A DNA stretch of 32,551 bases from the NCBI GenBank assembly GCA_017621795.1, contig JAGASJ010000073.1, positions 1 through 32,551 of the forward strand, read 5' to 3'. The stretch's first letter is position 1. Each line of letters begins with the position of its first letter. Shown piece by piece: positions 8,260-14,774 of this stretch. Origin of the DNA: Oscillospiraceae bacterium. GTDB taxonomy: Bacteria > Bacillota > Clostridia > Oscillospirales > Oscillospiraceae. The notes under the pieces were generated by a model, which did not search any database, was not told where the DNA came from, and saw only the letters and a program-made list of their open reading frames with translations. The position numbers were made by a program, and so were the translations under genes.

Positions 8260-8469
8260 TCGATATGTCAACTTCGTTGACTCGATATGCTTTCCCTACG
8301 CTCAAGCTCGATATATTGTCGCTACGCGCCAATTCGATATGAGATAAATCCCTCGTTTGCGAAGCAAACATATCGAGTGCGCAAGCACATATCGAACGCC
8401 GCAGGCGTATATCGAAAATCCCGTGAGGGATTTATCTCGATGCGTGTTCTCCGTTAAGGAGAACACGCT
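8260..8469. repeat. Mini-hairpin array 1 (TCGATAT/ATATCGA linkers)
   Basis: This gene-free stretch is built from short hairpins separated by a 7-nt word. TCGATAT occurs at 8260, 8282, 8308 and 8334, and its reverse complement ATATCGA at 8370, 8389 and 8409, with the variant ATCTCGA at 8434. Clear hairpins between them are GTCAAC-TTC-GTTGAC (8267-8281), GTTTGC-GAA-GCAAAC (8355-8369), GTGC-GCAA-GCAC (8377-8388), ACGCC-GCA-GGCGT (8396-8408), AAATCCC-GTGA-GGGATTT (8416-8433) and GCGTGTTCTCC/GGAGAACACGC (8442-8468). A 14-bp pair, GAGATAAATCCCTC (8341-8354) with GAGGGATTTATCTC (8425-8438), could enclose the middle hairpins as a multiloop, in competition with the local hairpin at 8416. The function is unknown. 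Confidence 0.75.
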
Positions 8470-8507
8470 AATGCCGCCCCGTTCTTCATATTTTAAGGAA
8501 TGATTCC

Positions 8508-8534
8508 GGAATGACACGCAGGGTCATTCCCTAC
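8508..8534 (-). repeat. REP-like palindrome with GTAG foot, copy 3
   Basis: GGAATGAC (8508-8515), a 7-nt loop and GTCATTCC (8523-8530) are followed immediately by CTAC (8531-8534). The stem sequence differs from copies 1 and 2, but the architecture is the same. Confidence 0.5.
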
Positions 8535-8564
8535 ATATACTTTTTGAGGCAACCCCTTTATTTT

Positions 8565-9257
8565 TTATAGGGGCGATTGTTTGATTTTTGCGTAGCGGCG
8601 GGGGTATTGCTTGGGTGTGGGGGCAATTTTCCGCAGCACGATGACCGCGTGGGCTGTGCCGTCCATGGGAAATTCCAGCACCTTCTCCAGCTGAAGGCCC
8701 AAAACCTTTATTGCCCTTTTGGATTCCTCCAGCTCTTCCTTGGCGGCAGTGCCCTTCATTGCCAGCACCGCACCGCCCACCTTGACATAGGGGGCCGTCA
8801 GCTCTAAGAGGATCGGCAGCCGTGCCACAGCGCGGCTGGTAGCAAAATCATACTGCTCCCGCCGTGTTGCCACCGCTTCTTCTGCACGGGCAGTGACACA
8901 TTCGGCATCCACGCCCAAGGTGGGCAGAATCGTCTGAAGCCAGTGCATCCGCTTGCCCAAAGAATCCAAAAGCGTCAGCTTCATTCCGGGGCAGGCGATT
9001 TTCAGGGGTACGCCGGGAAAACCCGCACCGCAGCCCACATCGATCACCGTTTTATCCCGCAGATCCTGAGCCGACAGCACACTGAGGCTATCCAGCAAAT
9101 GCAGCTTTGCCACCTGCTCCGGCTGGGTAATGGCGGTCAGGTTCATCACCTTGTTTTGCTCCACCACCGCCTCACCAAAGGCACAAAGCTTTTGGGCGGT
9201 TTCCCGATCCAGGGTCAGACCCAAAGCAGGCAGCCCCTCCAACAGTGTATCAATCAT
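8565..9257 (-). CDS. rsmG: 16S rRNA (guanine-527-N7) methyltransferase RsmG
   Basis: This is a 230-aa class I SAM-dependent methyltransferase (GidB family) that modifies G527 in the 530 loop of 16S rRNA. The SAM-binding motif VIDVGCGAGFPG is at 71-82. The family signatures NLTAI (39-43) and HLLDSL (53-58) are present, and SRAVARLP and LAMKG in the second half match RsmG. Length is normal. The start ATG at 9257 lies inside the end of the upstream DUF3810 gene (8-nt overlap, ATGATTGA), so it is probably translationally coupled. The stop codon falls within a weak hairpin (CCCCT/AGGGG, 8553-8573) that could mark the operon end, though no T-run follows it. Confidence 0.95.
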   Translation of the reverse strand: MIDTLLEGLPALGLTLDRETAQKLCAFGEAVVEQNKVMNLTAITQPEQVAKLHLLDSLSVLSAQDLRDKTVIDVGCGAGFPGVPLKIACPGMKLTLLDSLGKRMHWLQTILPTLGVDAECVTARAEEAVATRREQYDFATSRAVARLPILLELTAPYVKVGGAVLAMKGTAAKEELEESKRAIKVLGLQLEKVLEFPMDGTAHAVIVLRKIAPTPKQYPRRYAKIKQSPL

Positions 9258-10329
9258 TTCCTACAATATCCTCAAGGCGGTAATCGGTTTCGTCCATGGG
9301 GTCGAAAACGTCCTCGTTGGTCTCTTCCTCATCCTGGTTGATCTCCTGAATATGCCAGCTCACCAGCAACCTGCACAGGTCCTCTTCCACTTCCTCACCC
9401 TTCGCGCCGAAGAAGGCGTTGTAGGTGCGGATATCCCGCAGGACCGTGGGGTCGGTTTCGCTTTCAAGACGGGCAAGAGCCTGCCGGCTGGCAGTGCTGT
9501 CCACCGCCTTCAGTGCGTTGTAGCACACCCGATAGGCCATCAGATAGCCGGTATACACATATACGCCGTCGGCGTTGGAGATACAGGCCATGATCGCACC
9601 GAACTTGGCATCGTCTTCATCGGAGATGCACATTCTGTGACACATTTCAATGCTGATGGCATAGGGAAGACCAATTGCGGGCATATCGGGATTGACCAGG
9701 GATTCGCCGGTGAAGGTATAGGTTTTTCCGGTAACGCCCTTTTCACGGTCGCCCTTGGGCATCTTTTTGACCGGTACTGTCGTACCGCTGAAAATGGGGT
9801 AGCCCTGCTCATAGGTCAGACGCTCAAAGCCGTCTGCGGCAGAAAGTGCCAGGCTTTCAAAGCTCTCTCTTTCCACCTGACCGCCGAAATTCCGTGCAAA
9901 TTTATTTGCCGTATCCCGGTAATAAACCGCCGCCTTTTCCAAAGAGGATACAGAGTATTCCTTCAGCTCCAGGCGCATATCCTCCTCAATGGGACCGGCG
10001 AATTTGTTTAGGCCGTAAATGCCGGTGCCAAGCAGAGAAAACACGCTCATCACTGCCAGCACCCATCCAAACCACTGAATGGGATTCCATTTGAACACGA
10101 TCACCAGCACCAGTGTTGCCAGCAGGATCACAATAAAAAATGTAATGATCGTCTGCCACAAAACACCGGAAACGCCGGCGCTCCAGCCTGCCATATAGTC
10201 CATAATCATACGGCTGATATAGGGATATACCATATCCACCAGCTTGGAATGGGTCGCGGCAAAGGCTGTGATCATCGCGGTAAGGGCGGCAACAATGCCG
10301 GCCACTAAATATCCACGCCAATATTTCAA
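9250..10329 (-). CDS. DUF3810-type membrane protein with degenerate metalloprotease motif
   Basis: The product is about 359 aa with three hydrophobic segments (about 6-26, 58-79 and 86-105 from the proposed start) and a large C-terminal domain. The stretch LPYAISIEMCHRM and the following DEDDAKFGAIMACI, then YTGYLMAY, resemble DUF3810 proteins, which as I recall carry a zinc-protease-like HExxH followed by an E/D-rich segment. Here the first histidine is replaced (IEMCH, residues 227-231), so zinc binding is doubtful. I placed the start at TTG 10329 because AAGGAGG lies 8 nt upstream. The in-frame ATG at 10377 has no ribosome binding site and overlaps a TATACT/TATAAT-like box. The last codons overlap rsmG. 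The C-terminus is very acidic. No function can be assigned. Confidence 0.7.
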   Translation of the reverse strand: MKYWRGYLVAGIVAALTAMITAFAATHSKLVDMVYPYISRMIMDYMAGWSAGVSGVLWQTIITFFIVILLATLVLVIVFKWNPIQWFGWVLAVMSVFSLLGTGIYGLNKFAGPIEEDMRLELKEYSVSSLEKAAVYYRDTANKFARNFGGQVERESFESLALSAADGFERLTYEQGYPIFSGTTVPVKKMPKGDREKGVTGKTYTFTGESLVNPDMPAIGLPYAISIEMCHRMCISDEDDAKFGAIMACISNADGVYVYTGYLMAYRVCYNALKAVDSTASRQALARLESETDPTVLRDIRTYNAFFGAKGEEVEEDLCRLLVSWHIQEINQDEEETNEDVFDPMDETDYRLEDIVGND

Positions 10330-10463
10330 AGGATTCGCCTCCTTCTTGTCGTCTTCATTGGGCTCATAAAACTGCATTATATAGTATAACACAGTTTTTT
10401 CGTTTTGTCTGCAATTTTTTTAATTTAATGTTCTTAGAGGGCGTTTCGCAGGCTTTAAAAGCT

Positions 10464-11183
10464 TTATGGATTCAGCGCTTTTAGCTGATCGTATGCACCG
10501 TGATCGGTGCGGTTGATGGTCATCGGGGTGATGGAAATATAGCCGGCAGTGACGCAGTCTGTGTCCAGGGTCAGGTCGTTACTGTTTTCATACACACAGA
10601 AGCCGCGGGGCATATACAGATCCTCGCCCTGAGGCTCAAATTCGTCGCAGTAGTACGGCCCGCCCTGACGGGTAATGCGGATTCCCTTGGGATCACGGGG
10701 AATATTGATGTTATACAGACTGTGGCGCTGCAGCAGCTTTTGGCTGACCACATAGTCCCATACCTGATCCAAATAGCAGGTGGCACGATCATACTCACGA
10801 ACGCCGGTGGAAAGGGCAATGGCGGGGATCCCCAGGGCACAGGCCTCAAAAATCGCCGCCGCTGTGCCGGAATACATCACATCCAGCCCCATATTATAGC
10901 CCTTATTCACGCCGGAGACCACCAGATCAAACTGCATTTTCAGCCCCATCACCGCAAAACGCACGCAGTCTGCAGGCGAGGAATCCACGGTCCAAAGTGA
11001 TATTTCTTCCACCTGACGGGGGACGGCACGAAATGCCTTGTGCAGCTCAATGGAGTGGCTTTTACCGCTTTGCTCAAATTCGGGCACCACAACGGTGACC
11101 TCTGCCCGTTTTTGCCACCATCTTACCAGCGGCAGAAGCTGGGCAGCGGAAACAGAATCGTCATTGGTAATTAAAACCCGCAT
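10464..11183 (-). CDS. surE: 5'/3'-nucleotidase SurE
   Basis: This is a 239-aa metal-dependent nucleotidase of the SurE family, removing phosphate from nucleoside monophosphates and possibly short polyphosphate. The N-terminal motif MRVLITNDDS supplies the paired metal-binding aspartates D8 and D9; the usual glycine after them is serine. VVSGVNKGYNMGLDVMYSGT matches the conserved SurE core containing the catalytic asparagine. The start ATG 11183 shares one base with the stop of the upstream DHH gene (TAATG). GAGGGG lies just upstream, inside that gene. Two DHH phosphoesterases precede it, so the cluster looks devoted to turnover of small nucleotides. Only about 70 nt without a clear terminator separate it from the DUF3810 gene. 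Confidence 0.92.
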   Translation of the reverse strand: MRVLITNDDSVSAAQLLPLVRWWQKRAEVTVVVPEFEQSGKSHSIELHKAFRAVPRQVEEISLWTVDSSPADCVRFAVMGLKMQFDLVVSGVNKGYNMGLDVMYSGTAAAIFEACALGIPAIALSTGVREYDRATCYLDQVWDYVVSQKLLQRHSLYNINIPRDPKGIRITRQGGPYYCDEFEPQGEDLYMPRGFCVYENSNDLTLDTDCVTAGYISITPMTINRTDHGAYDQLKALNP

Positions 11184-12169
11184 TACAGCCACCCCTCATG
11201 TGTGTCCTTATATGCCTTTACGTGGGCATCCGCATCCTTTAAAAGTGCCTGCATCTCCTCCATCGAGTAGACCGTTGCACCGCTGGCGCAGGCATGACCG
11301 CCGCCGTGATATTTTTCAGCAATGGTGTTGATGGCCACAAAACGGGAGCGCAGACGGACACGGATAGAGCCCTCGGCATCGCCGTTTTCAATAAATACCA
11401 TCCAGCAGATCACGTCCCGAATGGAATCCAGTGTGCCCACACAGGCGCTGGCCTGCTCTAAGCTCAGGTTAAATTCCTCCTGCATCGCCTTGTCCACATA
11501 GATATAGGCAATGCCGTTTTCAGTGATCTCCATACGGCGGTAGATCTCTGCCTTGAATTTCAGGTAGCCGTAGGCCTCCAAATAGAGGTTGGCGTACAGG
11601 GTGTCGGTGTCGATGCCCACATCCAAAAGGGTCGCCGCCGCCCGCAGAGTGTCGCCGCAGACGCCGCTGTATTTAAAACGGCCGGAGTCGGTGACCATTC
11701 CGGTGTAGAGGCACTTCGCCGCCTCCTGATTTAAAATCAGACGGTCTCTGAAGGTCTCGTAGAACACCACCACCATCTCACAGCATGAGGAACGCTCCTC
11801 CTCTACCCAAATATAGTCGCCGTAGTTTTCTAAGGGGATGTGGTGATCGATCTTGATCAGTTCCTTGCAAAGGGTGTACTTTTTGTTGGAAATGCGGTTT
11901 TCCGAAGCGGTATCCAGCACGATGCCCAAAGCGGAGGCGTAGACCTCATCGGAAACATCCGGGTCTTCTTCCCCTAAAAATGCCAGATATGCGGCGCTTT
12001 CCGATGCCACCAAATGCACCTGCTTTTCCGGCCAGGTGGCCTTGATGATGGCCTGCAGGCCCTTGGTCGCGCCGGTGCAGTCCCCATCGGGACGGACGTG
12101 GCGAAACAGGATGATCGTATCATACTCCTGTATTTTATCAAAAATCTTCTGCTTTATTTCTTTATTCAT
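11183..12169 (-). CDS. DHH family phosphoesterase (NrnA-like), paralogue B
   Basis: This 328-aa member of the DHH/DHHA1 superfamily is likely a manganese-dependent nanoRNase or pAp/cyclic-dinucleotide phosphatase. Metal-site motifs are present: HVRPDGD (24-30), the aspartate in IVLDTA (D86) and IDHH (DHH at 108-110). A C-terminal DHHA1 RNA/nucleotide-binding domain contains YHGGGHACASGA. The central YTGMVTDSGRFKYSG is shared with the gene upstream. The start ATG 12169 overlaps the stop of that paralogue by 8 nt, and AGGAG in the paralogue's coding sequence serves as ribosome binding site. Two adjacent, clearly diverged copies suggest different substrates. The substrate cannot be told from sequence. 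Confidence 0.88.
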   Translation of the reverse strand: MNKEIKQKIFDKIQEYDTIILFRHVRPDGDCTGATKGLQAIIKATWPEKQVHLVASESAAYLAFLGEEDPDVSDEVYASALGIVLDTASENRISNKKYTLCKELIKIDHHIPLENYGDYIWVEEERSSCCEMVVVFYETFRDRLILNQEAAKCLYTGMVTDSGRFKYSGVCGDTLRAAATLLDVGIDTDTLYANLYLEAYGYLKFKAEIYRRMEITENGIAYIYVDKAMQEEFNLSLEQASACVGTLDSIRDVICWMVFIENGDAEGSIRVRLRSRFVAINTIAEKYHGGGHACASGATVYSMEEMQALLKDADAHVKAYKDTHEGWL

Positions 12170-13112
12170 CGTCTTCTCCTATTGCGTCCAGATCCTGAAG
12201 CATCGCCATAACCGTTTCACGGTCTGCAACCGTTGCACCGCTGGCCTTTTGGTGTCCGCCGCCGCCGTACTTGACGGCAACGGGGTTGATGTTGTACATA
12301 GATGACCGCAGCTCGCATTGCACGCCCTTGTCGGTCTCGGTAAAGTTTGCCCAAATATGGACGCCCTTCATATCTGCCATGGTATTGACCATCCCCCGGG
12401 AGATGGTAAACAGGTCGATGCCCTGCTTTTCCAGCTCTGCCACCTCGTCCCGGGTGGTATAGATGTAGGCATTGTTTTTGGGGGTGAATCGGATCTTCAA
12501 AATAAAGGACGCCTTCAGCTTCTTATTTTCGTAGCTGTCGGCATACAAGCCCCGAAACAGTCGGTTGCTATCAAAGCCGGTCTCCAGCAGCACGGATGCC
12601 AAGCGGTGGGTGCGGGCAGTGGTGCCGTCGTAGCGGAAGCGGCCGGAATCGGTGACCATACCGGTGTACAGGCTTTGGGCCGCCAGGGGATTGATTTTCC
12701 AGTGCCCGTCCACTGCCAGCTGGGTCACCATACCGCAGCAGCTTTCAAAAGTGGAATCGATCACCTCTTCGTCCGCGATTTTGCCGGTAAACAGGTGATG
12801 GTCAATGCGGACGGTTTTTTCTGCCAGGGTATAGCGGCTGTCGCAAATCATATTGACGCCGCCGCAATCCAAAATGATGGCCAGTGCCCCCTGATAGGTG
12901 CTGTCGGGAATACAGTCCATCACGCTGTCGTCCATAAAGCTGTAGGTGCCCGGGTCGTCACCTACCACATAAATACGCTTTTGGGGATAGTTTTCCAAAA
13001 GCAGGTTTTTCAGGCCGATCTGACTGCCCATCGCATCGCCGTCCGGTTTGTGGTGGCGGTGCAGGATGATGGTGTTGTATTGCGCAATGCACGTTAAAAT
13101 CTGTTGAAACAT
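12162..13112 (-). CDS. DHH family phosphoesterase (NrnA-like), paralogue A
   Basis: This 316-aa DHH/DHHA1 phosphoesterase is first in the operon. Motifs are HKPDGDAMGS (21-30), ILDCGG (D82), RIDHH (DHH at 104-106), YTGMVTDSGRFRYDG and, near the C-terminus, KYGGGGHQKASGA of DHHA1. The HKPDGDAMGS motif is closer to the NrnA consensus than that of paralogue B, so this is the better candidate for the canonical oligoribonuclease/pAp phosphatase. The start was set at ATG 13112: GGAGG lies 6 nt upstream, whereas the alternative ATG at 13118 directly abuts the ribosome binding site. It shares its promoter with the downstream DHH and surE genes. Confidence 0.9.
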   Translation of the reverse strand: MFQQILTCIAQYNTIILHRHHKPDGDAMGSQIGLKNLLLENYPQKRIYVVGDDPGTYSFMDDSVMDCIPDSTYQGALAIILDCGGVNMICDSRYTLAEKTVRIDHHLFTGKIADEEVIDSTFESCCGMVTQLAVDGHWKINPLAAQSLYTGMVTDSGRFRYDGTTARTHRLASVLLETGFDSNRLFRGLYADSYENKKLKASFILKIRFTPKNNAYIYTTRDEVAELEKQGIDLFTISRGMVNTMADMKGVHIWANFTETDKGVQCELRSSMYNINPVAVKYGGGGHQKASGATVADRETVMAMLQDLDAIGEDDE

Positions 13113-13142
13113 GGGCATCCTCCAAAAAATTCTTTACCTTGT

Positions 13143-13171
13143 ATTATAACATAATTTGATCATAGACGCAA
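13143..13171 (-). promoter_or_regulatory. Promoter of the DHH-DHH-surE operon
   Basis: On the minus strand TTGCGT (13171-13166), a 17-nt spacer and TATAAT (13148-13143) lie about 30 nt before the start codon. Confidence 0.75.
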
Positions 13172-13308
13172 GGGAAAAGAAAAAGCCGCCATTACGTATA
13201 GTAATATCCTTTTGGAAACGGATTCCCACGTCGCCTACGGCTCCTCGGAATGACGAGGGACTCGTTCCCCCCGTGGCATTGCCTACAGGGAAGGCTTCAT
13301 TTTATGCG

Positions 13309-13344
13309 AAAAAATCCCCAAACCGTCTTTTGCCGGTTTGGGGA
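13309..13344 (-). terminator. Terminator of the small Cys-rich lipoprotein gene
   Basis: TCCCCAAACCG (13315-13325) pairs with CGGTTTGGGGA (13334-13344). On the minus strand six T follow (13314-13309). The A/T flanks make it partly bidirectional. Confidence 0.85.
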
Positions 13345-13359
13345 TTTTAAAGGATGTGA

Positions 13360-13521
13360 TTATTTACCCAGGCAGTCGTCGCAGATGTAGACCTTCTGAC
13401 CGAAAATGTTCGCTTCCTTGCCGCCGCTCTTGCCGCAGATGTCGCACTTCTTGCCGCAGCCGGTAAGTGCAAATACACCCAGTGTGCACAGAACCAATGT
13501 TAAAGCAATAATCTTTTTCAT
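13360..13521 (-). CDS. Small lipoprotein with paired CxxC knuckle
   Basis: This short gene encodes 53 aa: a lipoprotein signal peptide with lipobox LTGC (lipidated C22), then two CxxC pairs, CDIC (26-29) and CDDC (47-50), separated by a 17-residue linker containing KSGGKEANIF. The mature part is only about 31 residues and looks like a miniature zinc ribbon, or redox pair, tethered to the outer face of the membrane. It is supported by AAGGAG before ATG 13521, a sigma-A promoter at 13566-13594 and a strong terminator right after the stop. An overlapping ORF in another frame (13364-13618) lacks such signals. The function is unknown. Confidence 0.85.
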   Translation of the reverse strand: MKKIIALTLVLCTLGVFALTGCGKKCDICGKSGGKEANIFGQKVYICDDCLGK

Positions 13522-13565
13522 AATATCGTCTCCTTTTTATAATTGCCAATCGCTTGACTGTTTTT

Positions 13566-13594
13566 AGTATACCACAGGGGAAAACGGAATGCAA
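13566..13594 (-). promoter_or_regulatory. Promoter of the small lipoprotein gene
   Basis: On the minus strand TTGCAT (13594-13589), a 17-nt spacer and TATACT (13571-13566) lie 45 nt before the ATG. Confidence 0.7.
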
Positions 13595-13664
13595 GGCGAT
13601 CACGTCGGTTTTGTTCATATTTTTTTAAAATTTTGTCCATAATAAAAGCAACCGGGAAACAACG

Positions 13665-13738
13665 GGCGGATGATATCCGCCTCTACAATGCTGTACATAC
13701 CGTTTCTTATCCGTAGGGACACCGCTCCTGAGGTGACC
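13665..13738. repeat. Inverted pair of GTAG-footed palindromes (REPIN-like)
   Basis: A first hairpin GGCGGAT/ATCCGCC (13665-13681) is followed, one base on, by CTAC (13683-13686). After 26 nt, GTAG (13713-13716) begins a second hairpin, GGACACC/GGTGACC (13717-13738), with one mismatch. The two feet point at each other, the arrangement of paired inverted REPs. Confidence 0.45.
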
Positions 13739-13762
13739 GCGGTCAACACGTAAAACGGCTTA

Positions 13763-13933
13763 GCGATATGTTTTTCTTTGCAAAACGCGATATATTTGCC
13801 TTGCGGCAAATGCGATATATGGCTTCGCCATGCGATATGATATAAATCCCCTCACGCCCGCAGGCATATCGCATCGAAGATATATCGCGCCGCAAAGCGG
13901 CATATCGAAAATCCATTTATGGATTTATATCGT
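13763..13933. repeat. Mini-hairpin array 2 (GCGATAT/ATATCGC linkers)
   Basis: GCGATAT occurs at 13763, 13787, 13812 and 13832. ATATCGC occurs at 13866 and 13882, ATATCGA at 13902 and ATATCGT at 13927. Between them are different hairpins: ATTTGCC-TTGC-GGCAAAT (13794-13811), ATGGC-TTC-GCCAT (13819-13831), GCC-CGCA-GGC (about 13856-13865), ATC-GAA-GAT (13873-13881), GCCGC-AAA-GCGGC (13889-13901) and AAATCCA-TTTA-TGGATTT (13909-13926). GATATAAATCC (13839-13849) pairs with GGATTTATATC (13921-13931) and would enclose the right half. This is the same plan as array 1, including a four-left/four-right linker layout and the ATAAATCC closing pair. Confidence 0.75.
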
Positions 13934-13944
13934 TGCAACAACAC

Positions 13945-13972
13945 AAAAACCGCTGACCTACGGGTCAGCGGT
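13945..13972 (-). terminator. Terminator of the DUF4432-lipoprotein operon
   Basis: ACCGCTGACC (13949-13958) pairs with GGTCAGCGGT (13963-13972) around a TACG loop. On the minus strand a T-run follows. Confidence 0.88.
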
Positions 13973-13979
13973 CTGTGTG

Positions 13980-14741
13980 TTATTGCAGGGGAATGTCACT
14001 GCACTTATCCAAATGATACTCTACCGTATAGTCCCGTTCGGCGTGGTCCTTGCGCACAATGTGCTGATTAAGCACATCCAGATGGCCGCCGTTTTTCACG
14101 GTTTCGTAATAGTACTGCTCATAGGTGGGGGTATCCAGATAGATGCGGTCTTCCTCTGTGTGGTAATGCTCGGTCCAGCCCTTGTAGTTGGTAGATACGC
14201 CGTCCATACCGATCATGCCGTAATCCAGCGCCTCCACAGGCTGTGTGGGCACAGGATCCTCCAACAGGGAGGGAATGTGATAATTATAAAGATAGCTGTA
14301 CTTGGTCACTGTCACCACGGAATGCAGATATTCCTCCCAGGAAATACCGTGGACAGCCAGCCGTTCCTCCACCGTTGTGCCGCGCTTGGCTGTCTGCTCC
14401 TGCCAGTAGGCATAAAGGCATTCGGAGGACTGCTCTTCCAGTTGATGCAGCATCTCTTCTGTGGTGGTTTCGTCACAGCTGAGCGCCATCTCTCCGTCCT
14501 CGGAGAAGGAGAGGCTGACGGTATGGTGCAGATCGTGGAAAGAGAAAATGGGTCCGATCGTCTCCTCGATATAGCTATTAAAGGTTTGGGTAATGGTCTG
14601 TGTTTCGTCTGCGTCACCGGTCCAAACGCCAATGAGGGTGTCGGTATTCAGCGGTTCTGTCGGCTTTGGCGCGGTTTTCTCGGCAGTACAGCCGACAAAG
14701 AGTAAAAGCGCAGTCAAAATGATTGGCAGAAGCTTTCTCAT
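13980..14741 (-). CDS. Putative lipoprotein of unknown function
   Basis: This 253-aa protein has an N-terminal hydrophobic segment (4-16) ending in FVGC, a lipobox-like site (lipidated C18), followed by a polar, Thr/Pro-rich linker. The rest is soluble, acidic and aromatic-rich, beginning LIGVWTGDADETQT, a start seen in many extracytoplasmic lipocalin-like or beta-rich lipoproteins; I do not recognise a defined family. It begins 33 nt after the DUF4432 gene with a weak site (AGTAGGT) and ends at a strong terminator, so it is the second gene of that transcript. A link to sugar sensing or binding is possible only by neighbourhood. Confidence 0.75.
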   Translation of the reverse strand: MRKLLPIILTALLLFVGCTAEKTAPKPTEPLNTDTLIGVWTGDADETQTITQTFNSYIEETIGPIFSFHDLHHTVSLSFSEDGEMALSCDETTTEEMLHQLEEQSSECLYAYWQEQTAKRGTTVEERLAVHGISWEEYLHSVVTVTKYSYLYNYHIPSLLEDPVPTQPVEALDYGMIGMDGVSTNYKGWTEHYHTEEDRIYLDTPTYEQYYYETVKNGGHLDVLNQHIVRKDHAERDYTVEYHLDKCSDIPLQ

Positions 14742-14774
14742 AAAATACCTACTTTTTCTTTTTTTACGGGATGA

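Noticed and set aside
8162-8347. 61-aa open frame after rpoD
   Set aside because: It spans the rpoD terminator and the beginning of array 1, with no ribosome binding site.
8260-8469. CRISPR array considered for the regularly interspersed ATATCGA words
   Set aside because: The repeated word is only 7 nt, changes orientation halfway, spacers are self-complementary and no cas genes are present.
13205-13300. Partial repeat resembling dispersed GATTCCCACGTCGC...CTCCTCGGAATGACG sequence
   Set aside because: It looks like a worn copy of a common dispersed gut-genome repeat, but only fragments pair and no second copy in the window confirms the borders, so it is not annotated as a feature.
13364-13618. 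84-aa open frame overlapping the small lipoprotein gene
   Set aside because: It is in a different frame, runs across the promoter and has no lipobox or ribosome binding site. The 53-aa frame explains all signals.
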